Source of the DNA: JAVKFF01 sp040226215
Lineage (GTDB): Bacteria > Pseudomonadota > Alphaproteobacteria > DSM-16000 > Inquilinaceae
Assembly: GCA_040226215.1 (NCBI GenBank)
Contig: JAVKFF010000215.1
Location: 1 to 14,971 of the forward strand
Direction: 5' to 3'
DNA length: 14,971 nucleotides
The position numbers and the translations under genes were made by a program. A model generated the notes under the pieces. It had not been told where the DNA came from and did no database searches. It saw only the letters and a program-made list of their open reading frames with translations. This document shows positions 1-6,621 of this stretch, piece after piece (the stretch's first letter is position 1; each line of letters begins with the position of its first letter).

Positions 1-92
1 GTTCGGCCCCACGCTGCTGTTCGGCCAGGGCGGCACGGCGGTGGAGGTGATCAACGACACCGTGGTCGCCCTGCCGCCGCTCAATCTCAGCC
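1..92. repeat. 92-bp perfect direct repeat, left copy
   Basis: Bases 1-92 are identical to bases 283-374 (offset 282, a multiple of three). The match breaks at base 93 (A versus T at 375), and it may extend leftwards beyond the window. Both copies are read in the same frame and encode the FGPTLLFGQGG...ALPPLNLS segment. Only the right copy sits where the ATP-grasp family has this segment. Confidence 0.97.
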
Positions 93-1162
93 ACAAGACG
101 GAGGTCGGCGGCGTGCGCCTCGACCTCGCCACGCCGGAGGAGGTGGTGACGGCCGCCCACGCCATGCTGGAGTCCGTCGCCCGGTTGCGTCCGGAGGCGA
201 CGGTGCGCGGCTTCACCGTGCAGGAGATGGTCTCCGGCCGTGGTCGGGTGGAGCTGATCTTGGGCATCGGCACCGACCGCCAGTTCGGCCCCACGCTGCT
301 GTTCGGCCAGGGCGGCACGGCGGTGGAGGTGATCAACGACACCGTGGTCGCCCTGCCGCCGCTCAATCTCAGCCTGGCCCGGGCCAGCATGCGGCGCACC
401 CGGGTCTACCGCCTGCTGGAGGGCTATCGCGAGCAGCCGCCGGCGGATATCGACGCGGTGGCGCTGACCCTGGTGAAGCTGTCGCAGATCGCCGTCGATC
501 TGCCGGAGGTGGCGGAGCTCGACATCAACCCGCTGCTCGCCGGCCCGGACGGGGTGATCGCGCTCGATGCCCGCATCACGGTGGCCGAGCCGGCGCCGGG
601 ACGGCGCCTCGCCATCCGGCCGATGCCGCAGGACCTGACCCGCGCCATCACGCTCGGCGATGGCCGGGTGCTGACCCTCCGCCCGGTGGTGCCGGAGGAC
701 GAGCCGATGATCCGGCGCCTGGTCGAGCGGTCTTCGCCGGAGGACGTGCGCCTGCGCTTCTTCGCGCCGCTGCGCACGCTCAGCCACGAGATGGCGGCCC
801 GGTTCAGCCAGATCGACTACGACCGGGAGATGGCGCTGGTGGCGGAAGGCGAGGACGCCCAGGACGGGCGCGCCATCTTCGGCGTCGTGCGCATTACCGC
901 CGACCCCGACAATATCCGGGCCGAGTACGGCATCATGGTGCGCAGCGACATGAAGGGGCTGGGGCTCGGCTACCAGCTCATGCAGGCGATCATCGCCTAT
1001 GGCGCCAAACGCGGGCTGGAGCGCATCGAGGGCCAGGTCCTGCGGGAGAACACCCAGATGCTGCGCATGGCCCGGGAACTGGGGTTCACCGTCGTCAACG
1101 ATCCCGACGACCCGTCGCTGATGGATGTCGCAATCGCGCTTGGCGAGAGCCATGTCCTCTAG
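2..1162 (+). CDS. Acyl-CoA synthetase (NDP-forming) ATP-grasp / GNAT acetyltransferase fusion, 5'-partial
   Basis: The reading frame is open from base 2, so the true start lies left of the window. Bases 92-600 encode the ATP-grasp subdomain of NDP-forming acyl-CoA synthetases: HKTEVGGV, then FGPTLLFGQGGTAVEV, then ELDINPLL and ALDARI. Bases about 650-1150 encode a GNAT acetyltransferase domain with a GLGLGYQLM acetyl-CoA loop and a C-terminal RMARELGF segment. This order (synthetase domains, then GNAT) matches Pat-type protein lysine acetyltransferases and 'bifunctional acetate-CoA ligase/GNAT' proteins, in which the synthetase part may be regulatory and the GNAT part acetylates proteins such as acetyl-CoA synthetase. 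The function here is inferred from the family. The N-terminal CoA-binding domain is not visible. Oddly, bases 1-92 repeat bases 283-374 exactly, so the sequence before HKTEVGG is not what the family normally has there. The frame ends at TAG. Confidence 0.85.
   Translation, partial: FGPTLLFGQGGTAVEVINDTVVALPPLNLSHKTEVGGVRLDLATPEEVVTAAHAMLESVARLRPEATVRGFTVQEMVSGRGRVELILGIGTDRQFGPTLLFGQGGTAVEVINDTVVALPPLNLSLARASMRRTRVYRLLEGYREQPPADIDAVALTLVKLSQIAVDLPEVAELDINPLLAGPDGVIALDARITVAEPAPGRRLAIRPMPQDLTRAITLGDGRVLTLRPVVPEDEPMIRRLVERSSPEDVRLRFFAPLRTLSHEMAARFSQIDYDREMALVAEGEDAQDGRAIFGVVRITADPDNIRAEYGIMVRSDMKGLGLGYQLMQAIIAYGAKRGLERIEGQVLRENTQMLRMARELGFTVVNDPDDPSLMDVAIALGESHVL
283..374. repeat. 92-bp perfect direct repeat, right copy (native position)
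   Basis: This is the second copy of the repeat at 1-92. Here the segment lies between ELILGIGTDRQ and LARASMRRTRVYRLLEGYR, the normal order of the synthetase ATP-grasp domain, so this copy is the original. Confidence 0.97.
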
Positions 1163-1185
1163 GCATCGCCTGGGAGGCGAGTGTA

Positions 1186-1971
1186 GTGTTGGCACATCTC
1201 GCGATGCCTTTCCGGCGTCCACACCGCCCTGGCTTCCGCATGGCCCAGCCCGTCCGCATCGGCGTGTCCGAGTTTCTCAACCGCGTCATCGCGCCGGTGT
1301 TGCGCGCCCATGGATATTTCCGCAGCCTGTCGGGCAAGCTCGCGGTCGGGGAAGGCGGGGAGCCGCTGCCGATGTACACCTATCCGGCCATCGAGTATCT
1401 CGCCGCGCTCGACTTCCGGACAGCCCGCGTGCTGGAATTCGGCAGCGGCCAGTCGACGCTGTGGTGGGCCAGGCGCGCCGCCAGGATCTGCGCGGTGGAG
1501 CATGACGACCATTGGGTGGCCCGCCTGCGCCAGGCCGGGCTCGGCAATCTCGATATCGCCTTCGCCCGGCGCGACGACATCCGCACCGGGGCGTCCTATC
1601 TGGCGACCGTGCCCCGAGACCGTCCCTATGACGTGATCGCGCTCGATGGGCTGCACTACTACGAGTGCGCGGCCGCCATTCCCGACCTGCTTTCGTCCGG
1701 CGGCATGGTCGTCTTCGACAATGCGGACTACTATCCGCGCACCACCGCCCTGCTGCGCGACGCCGACCTGATCCAGGTCGACTTCGCCGGCTTCAAGCCG
1801 ACGCACACCGATTGCCAGGTCACCTCGATCTTTCTCAGGCCCGGCTTCAGGCCGGTTCCGCGCGATCGCACGCTTCCGCCCACCCCGATCGGCGGCAAGG
1901 CGCATGTCTCGATCTTCGACCGCCCCCGCACCATTCGCGTCGACGATTCCGGCCGGCCTGTCATCGAGTAG
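1186..1971 (+). CDS. Class I SAM-dependent methyltransferase-like protein
   Basis: This 261-residue protein has the signature of a Rossmann-fold methyltransferase. Motif I is VLEFGSGQST at residues 82-91. An acidic residue that could bind the SAM ribose follows in AVEHDDHW (E105). DVIALDG lies at 149-155, and the post-motif strand SGGMVVFDNADYY at 171-183. The substrate is not recognisable. Proteins of this shape are often annotated as FkbM-like or simply class I methyltransferases, and a role in modifying a glycan or small molecule would be a guess. I chose the GTG at 1186 because GGGAGG (1172-1177) lies 8 nt upstream; an ATG at 1204 is the alternative. The gene begins 23 bp after the GNAT gene on the same strand, so the two may be co-transcribed. 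No signal peptide or membrane segment is apparent. Confidence 0.75.
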   Translation: MLAHLAMPFRRPHRPGFRMAQPVRIGVSEFLNRVIAPVLRAHGYFRSLSGKLAVGEGGEPLPMYTYPAIEYLAALDFRTARVLEFGSGQSTLWWARRAARICAVEHDDHWVARLRQAGLGNLDIAFARRDDIRTGASYLATVPRDRPYDVIALDGLHYYECAAAIPDLLSSGGMVVFDNADYYPRTTALLRDADLIQVDFAGFKPTHTDCQVTSIFLRPGFRPVPRDRTLPPTPIGGKAHVSIFDRPRTIRVDDSGRPVIE

Positions 1972-1980
1972 CCGCCTACA

Positions 1981-1998
1981 CGCCATTGGGGCATGGCG
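1981..1998. repeat. Short inverted repeat after the methyltransferase gene
   Basis: CGCCAT (1981-1986) and ATGGCG (1993-1998) are perfect inverted arms around the 6-nt loop TGGGGC. The dyad lies 9 bp after the methyltransferase stop. It has no T tract, so it could be a weak 3'-end structure but is not a proven terminator. Confidence 0.35.
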
Positions 1999-2002
1999 GC
2001 CC

Positions 2003-2032
2003 TTGGAATTCGCGCGTCGGCGCCCCTATACT
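2003..2032 (+). promoter_or_regulatory. Sigma-70-like promoter for the following gene, probably leaderless
   Basis: TTGGAA (2003-2008) and TATACT (2027-2032) are separated by 18 bp. TATACT matches the -10 consensus at five of six positions. Transcription would begin about 7 bp after the -10, at 2039-2040, which is immediately before the ATG at 2041. No Shine-Dalgarno sequence lies between. This supports both the 2041 start and a leaderless mRNA. Confidence 0.6.
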
Positions 2033-2040
2033 CCGTCTCC

Positions 2041-2880
2041 ATGCACGCTCCGCCCATCCGCCTCGGCGCCGTTCTCTGGTCCCTGCTGCTCCTGGTCGCG
2101 GGGCTCTGGCTGCTGCACGCGCTGACCGTGCAGGGTCTGCCCGGCGAGATCCGCATCGACGTCACCTGGCCTGGCCTGGAGGGCGAGGAACCGGCGGCGG
2201 AAGCCGTCGTCGGCGGCGACGGCGAGCCCGCCCCCTTGGACCCAGCGGCAGCGGCCTCAGCCGGTACCGCGATCGCCGGTGGCGGGACCCCGGCGACCGG
2301 TGACACGCCCGGTGACACGCCCGGTGACATGCCCGGGGACACGCCCGACGCAACGCAGGCCGTCCTGGCCGCGACGCCGGTGGCGCTGCAGCCCGGCGCC
2401 TGGCGCGAGGACGATGCCCTGGCGGGACGCGCGCGCATGATCGCCGCGGCGGCGGAAACCTTCGACCTGCCTCCCGACTGGATCGCGGCCGTGCTGTGGG
2501 CAGCCGCGCAGCCGGATCTCGACCCGCCCGACGGGGTCGGCGTCATGGCCGTGCCGGAGGAGACCTATCGCACCTTGGCCCAGGCCTTCGATCTGGCGCT
2601 GCCGGCAGACGCCCCGGACGAGGCGGACGCCATCTTCGTCGGCGCGGCCTATCTGCGCATGCTCTACGAGATGTTCGGCGAGCCCGGCTTCCTCGCCGGC
2701 TACCATCTGGGCGCGGTGCCCTATGGGCGCCTGCTCTTCGCCCAGGCGGAACCGCCGGCGGCGACCCAGGCCTTCGTGCAGGCGCTGCTGCCACGGCTGG
2801 CCGGGACGCGTCCGGCCGACGCCGACGCCCCGCGCCCGCCGGACCTCGAGCGCTTCATGCGGCTGGTCACCCCGCGCTGA
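2041..2880 (+). CDS. Membrane-anchored degenerate lytic transglycosylase-like protein
   Basis: The 279-residue protein begins with a short N-terminus and one hydrophobic segment (residues about 8-29), with no obvious cleavage site. A Pro/Gly/Asp-rich linker follows (about 45-120), including four tandem GDTP-type units. The C-terminal part (about 128-235) follows the layout of an SLT/goose-lysozyme-like transglycosylase domain: RARMIAAAAETFDLPPDWIAAVLW, then GVGVMAVPEETYRTLA where the family has GLMQLMPxTA, then GAAYLRMLYEMFG, then AGYHLGAVPYGR where the family has AAYNAGPGxV. The catalytic Glu of the usual ES motif is absent (AVLWAAAQ at 150-157), and the YNAG motif is YHLG. It may therefore bind or scaffold peptidoglycan rather than cleave it, but this is inference from motif spacing. 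An in-frame ATG at 1993 lies upstream of the promoter-like hexamers, so 2041 is the better start. The gene is convergent with phoB. Confidence 0.7.
   Translation: MHAPPIRLGAVLWSLLLLVAGLWLLHALTVQGLPGEIRIDVTWPGLEGEEPAAEAVVGGDGEPAPLDPAAAASAGTAIAGGGTPATGDTPGDTPGDMPGDTPDATQAVLAATPVALQPGAWREDDALAGRARMIAAAAETFDLPPDWIAAVLWAAAQPDLDPPDGVGVMAVPEETYRTLAQAFDLALPADAPDEADAIFVGAAYLRMLYEMFGEPGFLAGYHLGAVPYGRLLFAQAEPPAATQAFVQALLPRLAGTRPADADAPRPPDLERFMRLVTPR
2299..2346 (+). repeat. Four 12-bp tandem repeats in the linker coding region
   Basis: Four consecutive units of GGTGACACGCCC or single-base variants (ATGCCC in unit 3, GGGGAC in unit 4) encode GDTP-GDTP-GDMP-GDTP. The 12-bp period keeps the frame, so copy-number change would only lengthen or shorten the linker between the membrane anchor and the C-terminal domain. 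Confidence 0.9.
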
Positions 2881-2914
2881 CCCGCCGGCCCGCCCCGGGT
2901 TCCGAGGCGCGGCG

Positions 2915-3616
2915 TCAGATCTGCACGTCCAGCGCGTAGCCGGCCGAGCGCACGGTCCGGATCAGATCGCTTTCGGTCGCGTCGTTCAGGGCCTTGCGAA
3001 GCCGGCGGATGTGCACGTCCACCGTCCGCGGCTCGACGTACACGTCATGGCCCCAGACGGTGTCGAGCAGCTGCTCGCGCGAGAAGACGCGGCCGGGATG
3101 CTGCATGAAATGGCGCAGCAGGCGAAACTCGGTCGGCCCCAGATGGATGTCGCGGCCGTTGCGCCGTACCCGGTGGGCCGCCAGGTCCATCTCCACGTCG
3201 CCGTAGTTCAGCCGTTCCTCCGACAGGCCGGGGGCGGAGCGGCGCAGCACGGCGCGCACCCGGGCCATCAACTCGTTCACCGAGAACGGCTTGGTGATGT
3301 AGTCGTCCGCACCGCTGTCCAGCCCGCGGATGCGGTCGCCCTCCTCCCCGCGTGCCGTGAGCATGATGATCGGCACGTCCCTCGTCTGCTGCGAACGGCG
3401 CAGCTGGCGGCAGATCTCGATGCCCGATTTGTGCGGCAGCATCCAGTCCAGCAAGATCAGGCTCGGCCGGCGCTCGGCCGCCGCGAGCAGGGCCTCGTCG
3501 CCGTCATAGGCCGTGCCGACGGCGTAGCCCTCGCGCTCTAGGTTGTAGCTCAGCAGGGTGACGAGATCGACCTCGTCCTCGACCACGAGGATGAAGGGTT
3601 GCTCCGAACCGCGCAT
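2915..3616 (-). CDS. phoB: Phosphate regulon response regulator PhoB
   Basis: This 233-residue OmpR/PhoB-family regulator is activated by phosphotransfer from PhoR when phosphate is scarce, and it binds Pho boxes. The receiver domain spans residues about 8-120, with the acidic pocket at E13/D14, the phosphoacceptor D57 (LILLDWMLP), the switch T87 (MLTAR) and K109 (ITKPF). The C-terminal winged helix (about 133-232) contains LGPTEFRLLRHFMQHPGRVF and the recognition region VYVEPRTVDVHIRRLRKAL, which are PhoB hallmarks. Length and architecture are normal. The gene is the last of the pst cluster; only 8 bp separate it from the phoU stop, and its GAGGA ribosome-binding site lies at the end of phoU, so translational coupling is likely. 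No clear intrinsic terminator follows in the short gap before the convergent gene. Confidence 0.97.
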   Translation of the reverse strand: MRGSEQPFILVVEDEVDLVTLLSYNLEREGYAVGTAYDGDEALLAAAERRPSLILLDWMLPHKSGIEICRQLRRSQQTRDVPIIMLTARGEEGDRIRGLDSGADDYITKPFSVNELMARVRAVLRRSAPGLSEERLNYGDVEMDLAAHRVRRNGRDIHLGPTEFRLLRHFMQHPGRVFSREQLLDTVWGHDVYVEPRTVDVHIRRLRKALNDATESDLIRTVRSAGYALDVQI

Positions 3617-3624
3617 GGCTTCGA

Positions 3625-4383
3625 TCAGTCCTCGCTCGTGCCGGCCTCGTCCACCGCGCCGGCGCCGCCCCCGTCCTCGGGCGTGACCACCGAGAAGCTG
3701 GTGGCGTCGCCCTTCGGCCGCTCGTCGGTGAGCGGGGTGCCGGTGACCAGGAAGTGGATGGTCTCGGCGATGTTGGTGGCGTGGTCGCCGATGCGCTCGA
3801 TATTCTTGGCGATGAACAGCAGGTGGGTGCAGGGCGAGATGTTGCGCGGATCCTCCATCATGTAGGTCAGGGTCTCGCGGAACATGCCGTTGTAGATGTC
3901 GTCCAGCTCCTCGTCGCGCAGCCAGGCCTGCTCGGCCCGCTCGGCGTCGCGCTCGACATAGGCCTCCAGCACCTCGTTCAGGTTCTCCAGCGCCATGCGG
4001 CCCATCAGCGGCAGGGTCTTGACCGGCCGCACGACGGGCGTCTGGGCGATGGCGATGGCGCGCTTGGCGACATTGGCCGCATAGTCGCCGATGCGCTCCA
4101 GATCGGCGGCGATCTTCAGGGCCGAGACCACCTCGCGCAGGTCGGCGGCCATCGGTTGGCGCAGAGCCAGCGCCCTTACCGAGCGCTGATCGATCTCGCG
4201 CTCCATGTGGTCCAGCCGCTGGTCCTCGCGGATCACCTCGCCGGCCAGCGCGACGTCGCGGCGGGTCACCGCCTGGATCGCCTTGTCGATCTGGGTCTCG
4301 GCGACGCCGCCCATCTCGACGATCATGCGGCTGAGGCCTTCCAGCTCCTGGTCGAAGGACTTGACGATATGCTCGGTCGACAT
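3625..4383 (-). CDS. phoU: Phosphate transport system regulator PhoU
   Basis: This 252-residue cytoplasmic protein comprises two tandem three-helix PhoU domains. The paired metal-binding motifs are visible at residues about 96-104 (ERIGDYAAN) and 196-204 (ERIGDHATN). In the family, PhoU links PstSCAB transport state to PhoR and keeps PhoR from activating PhoB when phosphate is plentiful. The acidic, low-complexity tail after residue 220 (rich in E, D, G and T) is probably disordered. The gene lies 56 bp after pstB and 8 bp before phoB. The ATG at 4383 is the only start that keeps the usual N-terminus (HIVKSFDQEL). No strong Shine-Dalgarno is seen, only GGA about 7 nt upstream. Confidence 0.97.
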   Translation of the reverse strand: MSTEHIVKSFDQELEGLSRMIVEMGGVAETQIDKAIQAVTRRDVALAGEVIREDQRLDHMEREIDQRSVRALALRQPMAADLREVVSALKIAADLERIGDYAANVAKRAIAIAQTPVVRPVKTLPLMGRMALENLNEVLEAYVERDAERAEQAWLRDEELDDIYNGMFRETLTYMMEDPRNISPCTHLLFIAKNIERIGDHATNIAETIHFLVTGTPLTDERPKGDATSFSVVTPEDGGGAGAVDEAGTSED

Positions 4384-4439
4384 TGTGAGATCCGTGCCTT
4401 TTAGCAGCGTTTCCGGAGGAATGGGGCGGCCGGCCGGGA

Positions 4440-5258
4440 TCAGCCGTAGCGCCCGGTGATGTAGCCCTGGGTGCGCTCGTCGCGCGGATTGGTGAAGACC
4501 TGCTCGGTCTCGGCGTGCTCGACCAGGTCGCCCAGGTGGAAGAAGGCCGTCTTCTGGCTGACGCGGGCGGCCTGCTGCATGTTGTGGGTGACGATGACGA
4601 TGGTGTAGTCGGCGCGCAACTCGTCGATCAGCTCCTCGACATGCGCCGTGGCGATCGGATCGAGGGCCGAGCAGGGCTCGTCCATCAGGATCACCTCAGG
4701 ATTGACGGCGATGGCGCGGGCGATGCACAGGCGCTGCTGCTGGCCGCCGGAAAGACCGGTACCGGGCTCCTGCAGACGGTCTTTCACCTCGTCCCACAGT
4801 GCGGCGCTGCGCAGCGCCCGCTCGACGATCTCGTCGAGCTCGGCCTTCGTGGCGCCGATGCCGTGGATGCGCGGGCCGTAGCAGATGTTGTCGTAGATCG
4901 ACTTCGGGAACGGGTTGGGCTTCTGGAACACCATGCCGACGCGGGCGCGCAGCTGCACCACGTCGAGCCGCCTGTCGTAGATGTCCTCGCCGTCCAGCGT
5001 GATGCCGCCGGTCACCCGGCAGCCGTCGATGGTGTCGTTCATCCGGTTCAGGCAGCGCAGGAAGGTCGACTTGCCGCAGCCCGAGGGGCCGATCAGGGCC
5101 AGCACCTCGTTCTCCAGGATGTCGCAGTCGACACCGTGCAGAGCCTCCTTCTCGCCATAGAAGACGCGGATGTCGCGGGCCGCCATCTTGATCGTGGCGG
5201 GCGGCGCGGCGGGGGCCGGCTCGGCGGTCTTGGTGGGGGCGACAGGATGTGCGTCCAT
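4440..5258 (-). CDS. pstB: Phosphate ABC transporter ATP-binding protein PstB
   Basis: The 272-residue ATPase powers the PstCA channel on the cytoplasmic face of the membrane. All ABC motifs are intact: Walker A GPSGCGKST at 57-65, Q-loop Q112 in FQKPNPFP, signature LSGGQQQR at 169-176, Walker B VILMDEPCSALD at 189-200, and H-loop H225 (IVTHNMQQA). The MVFQKPNPFPKSIYDN and DEPCSALDPIAT strings are typical of PstB and separate it from other importers. About 25 extra residues at the N-terminus, rich in Ala and Pro, precede the ATPase fold. AAGGA lies 9 nt before the ATG. The gene starts 46 bp after pstA and is followed after 56 bp by phoU. Confidence 0.98.
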   Translation of the reverse strand: MDAHPVAPTKTAEPAPAAPPATIKMAARDIRVFYGEKEALHGVDCDILENEVLALIGPSGCGKSTFLRCLNRMNDTIDGCRVTGGITLDGEDIYDRRLDVVQLRARVGMVFQKPNPFPKSIYDNICYGPRIHGIGATKAELDEIVERALRSAALWDEVKDRLQEPGTGLSGGQQQRLCIARAIAVNPEVILMDEPCSALDPIATAHVEELIDELRADYTIVIVTHNMQQAARVSQKTAFFHLGDLVEHAETEQVFTNPRDERTQGYITGRYG

Positions 5259-5304
5259 GGCTATGCGTCCTTGGCAGAAGGGTGCGCTAGGTGCCGGGGC
5301 CGGC

Positions 5305-6621
5305 TTACCAGCGCCGCTCGAAGCGTTTGCGCAGGTAGATGGCCAGCGCGTTCATCAGGATCAGGAAGCCGACCAGCACCATGATGCCGGCGGAGGTGCG
5401 CTCGACGAAGCCGCGCTCGGAACTGTCGGCCCAGACATAGATCTGGGACGGCAGCGCCGTGGCCGGATCGAGGATGCCGCCGGGCGCCTGGGTGATAAAG
5501 GCGTTCATGCCAATCATCAGCAGCGGCGCAGTCTCGCCCAGCGCCTGGGCCATGCCGATGATGGTGCCGGTCAGCATGCCGGGCAAGGCCAGCGGCAGGA
5601 CGTGATGGAAGATCGACTGCAGCTTCGAGGCGCCGATGCCGAGCGCGGCCTCGCGGATCGAGGGCGGCACCGCTTTCAGGCTGGCGCGGGCGGCGATGAT
5701 GATGGTCGGCAGCGTCATCAGCGCCAGCACCATGCCGCCGACCAGCGGCGCCGACCGGGGCAGGCCGAAGATCTGGATGAAGACGGCGAGGCCAAGCAGA
5801 CCGAAGATGATCGACGGTACGGCCGCGAGGTTGTTGATGTTAACCTCGATCAGGTCGGTCAGGCGGTTCTTCGGCGCGAACTCCTCCAGATAGATGGCCG
5901 CGCCGATTCCGACCGGGAAGGACAGGATCAGGCAGACCATGAGGGCGAAGAACGAGCCCTTGATGGCGCCCCAGAGGCCGGCCAGTTCCGGCTGCCGGCT
6001 GTCGGCCGAGGTGAACAGAGTCGAATTGAACGAGTAGCCGAGCCGACCATCCGCCTCGAGCTGGTCCATGAAGGCGTATTGCGCGTCATTGACGCGGCGC
6101 CGGTCCTCCGGCACGTCGCGCGGCGTGTTGCCCTTGAAGGCCTGGTCGACATTGCTGTTGACCAGCACCCAGATGTTCACCGTCTCGCCGATCAGCTCCG
6201 GATCGGCCATCACGAGATCGCGGATCTGCACCTGCGCCCCGTTGGACAGCATGTCGGTGAGGTCATCCTCCAGTTCCGCTTCGACGCCGCCGACGGCCTC
6301 GATCAGCGCCGCTTCCGCCAGGTTGCCGTAGCGCACCCGCTGCAGCCGCGCCGGATCGCGCGAGCCTTCCGGGTCGATCACCTCCGGGTCGAGATAGACG
6401 TCGAGGCGAACCTCGGTCTGCACGAAGGCGGTGTAGCCCTGCGCGGTAATGGTGGCCAGCAGCGTGGCCAGGAATCCGAGCGCCGCCGCGACGGCGATGA
6501 TGCCGTAGAGCTTGAAGCGCCGCTCCGCCGCATAGCGCTTGCGCAGTCGTGCCTGGGCGGCGTCCGAGGTGTGCACGCTGCGCCGCTCGGGGGCTGCGGC
6601 CGGGAGAGATGTGTCAGTCAT
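5305..6621 (-). CDS. pstA: Phosphate ABC transporter permease PstA
   Basis: This 438-residue inner-membrane permease pairs with PstC. It has a first membrane helix at about 38-60, then a large hydrophilic segment (about 65-215), and then the permease core. The core carries the EAA-type loop REAALGIGASKLQSIFHH (323-340) that contacts PstB, followed by LPLALPGMLTGTIIGMAQALGETAP. The long N-terminal region (the DUF3333-type extension) makes it about 140 residues longer than E. coli PstA and is usual in alphaproteobacteria. I start it at the ATG at 6619-6621, which overlaps the end of pstC by 8 bp (ATGACTGA), a classic coupling arrangement. A longer frame from a GTG at 6663 would overlap pstC by 50 bp and adds nothing conserved. 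Confidence 0.96.
   Translation of the reverse strand: MTDTSLPAAAPERRSVHTSDAAQARLRKRYAAERRFKLYGIIAVAAALGFLATLLATITAQGYTAFVQTEVRLDVYLDPEVIDPEGSRDPARLQRVRYGNLAEAALIEAVGGVEAELEDDLTDMLSNGAQVQIRDLVMADPELIGETVNIWVLVNSNVDQAFKGNTPRDVPEDRRRVNDAQYAFMDQLEADGRLGYSFNSTLFTSADSRQPELAGLWGAIKGSFFALMVCLILSFPVGIGAAIYLEEFAPKNRLTDLIEVNINNLAAVPSIIFGLLGLAVFIQIFGLPRSAPLVGGMVLALMTLPTIIIAARASLKAVPPSIREAALGIGASKLQSIFHHVLPLALPGMLTGTIIGMAQALGETAPLLMIGMNAFITQAPGGILDPATALPSQIYVWADSSERGFVERTSAGIMVLVGFLILMNALAIYLRKRFERRW

Noticed and set aside
2881..2914. A bidirectional terminator between the transglycosylase-like gene and phoB
   Set aside because: The 34-bp gap is GC-rich but shows no stable stem with a T tract on either strand.
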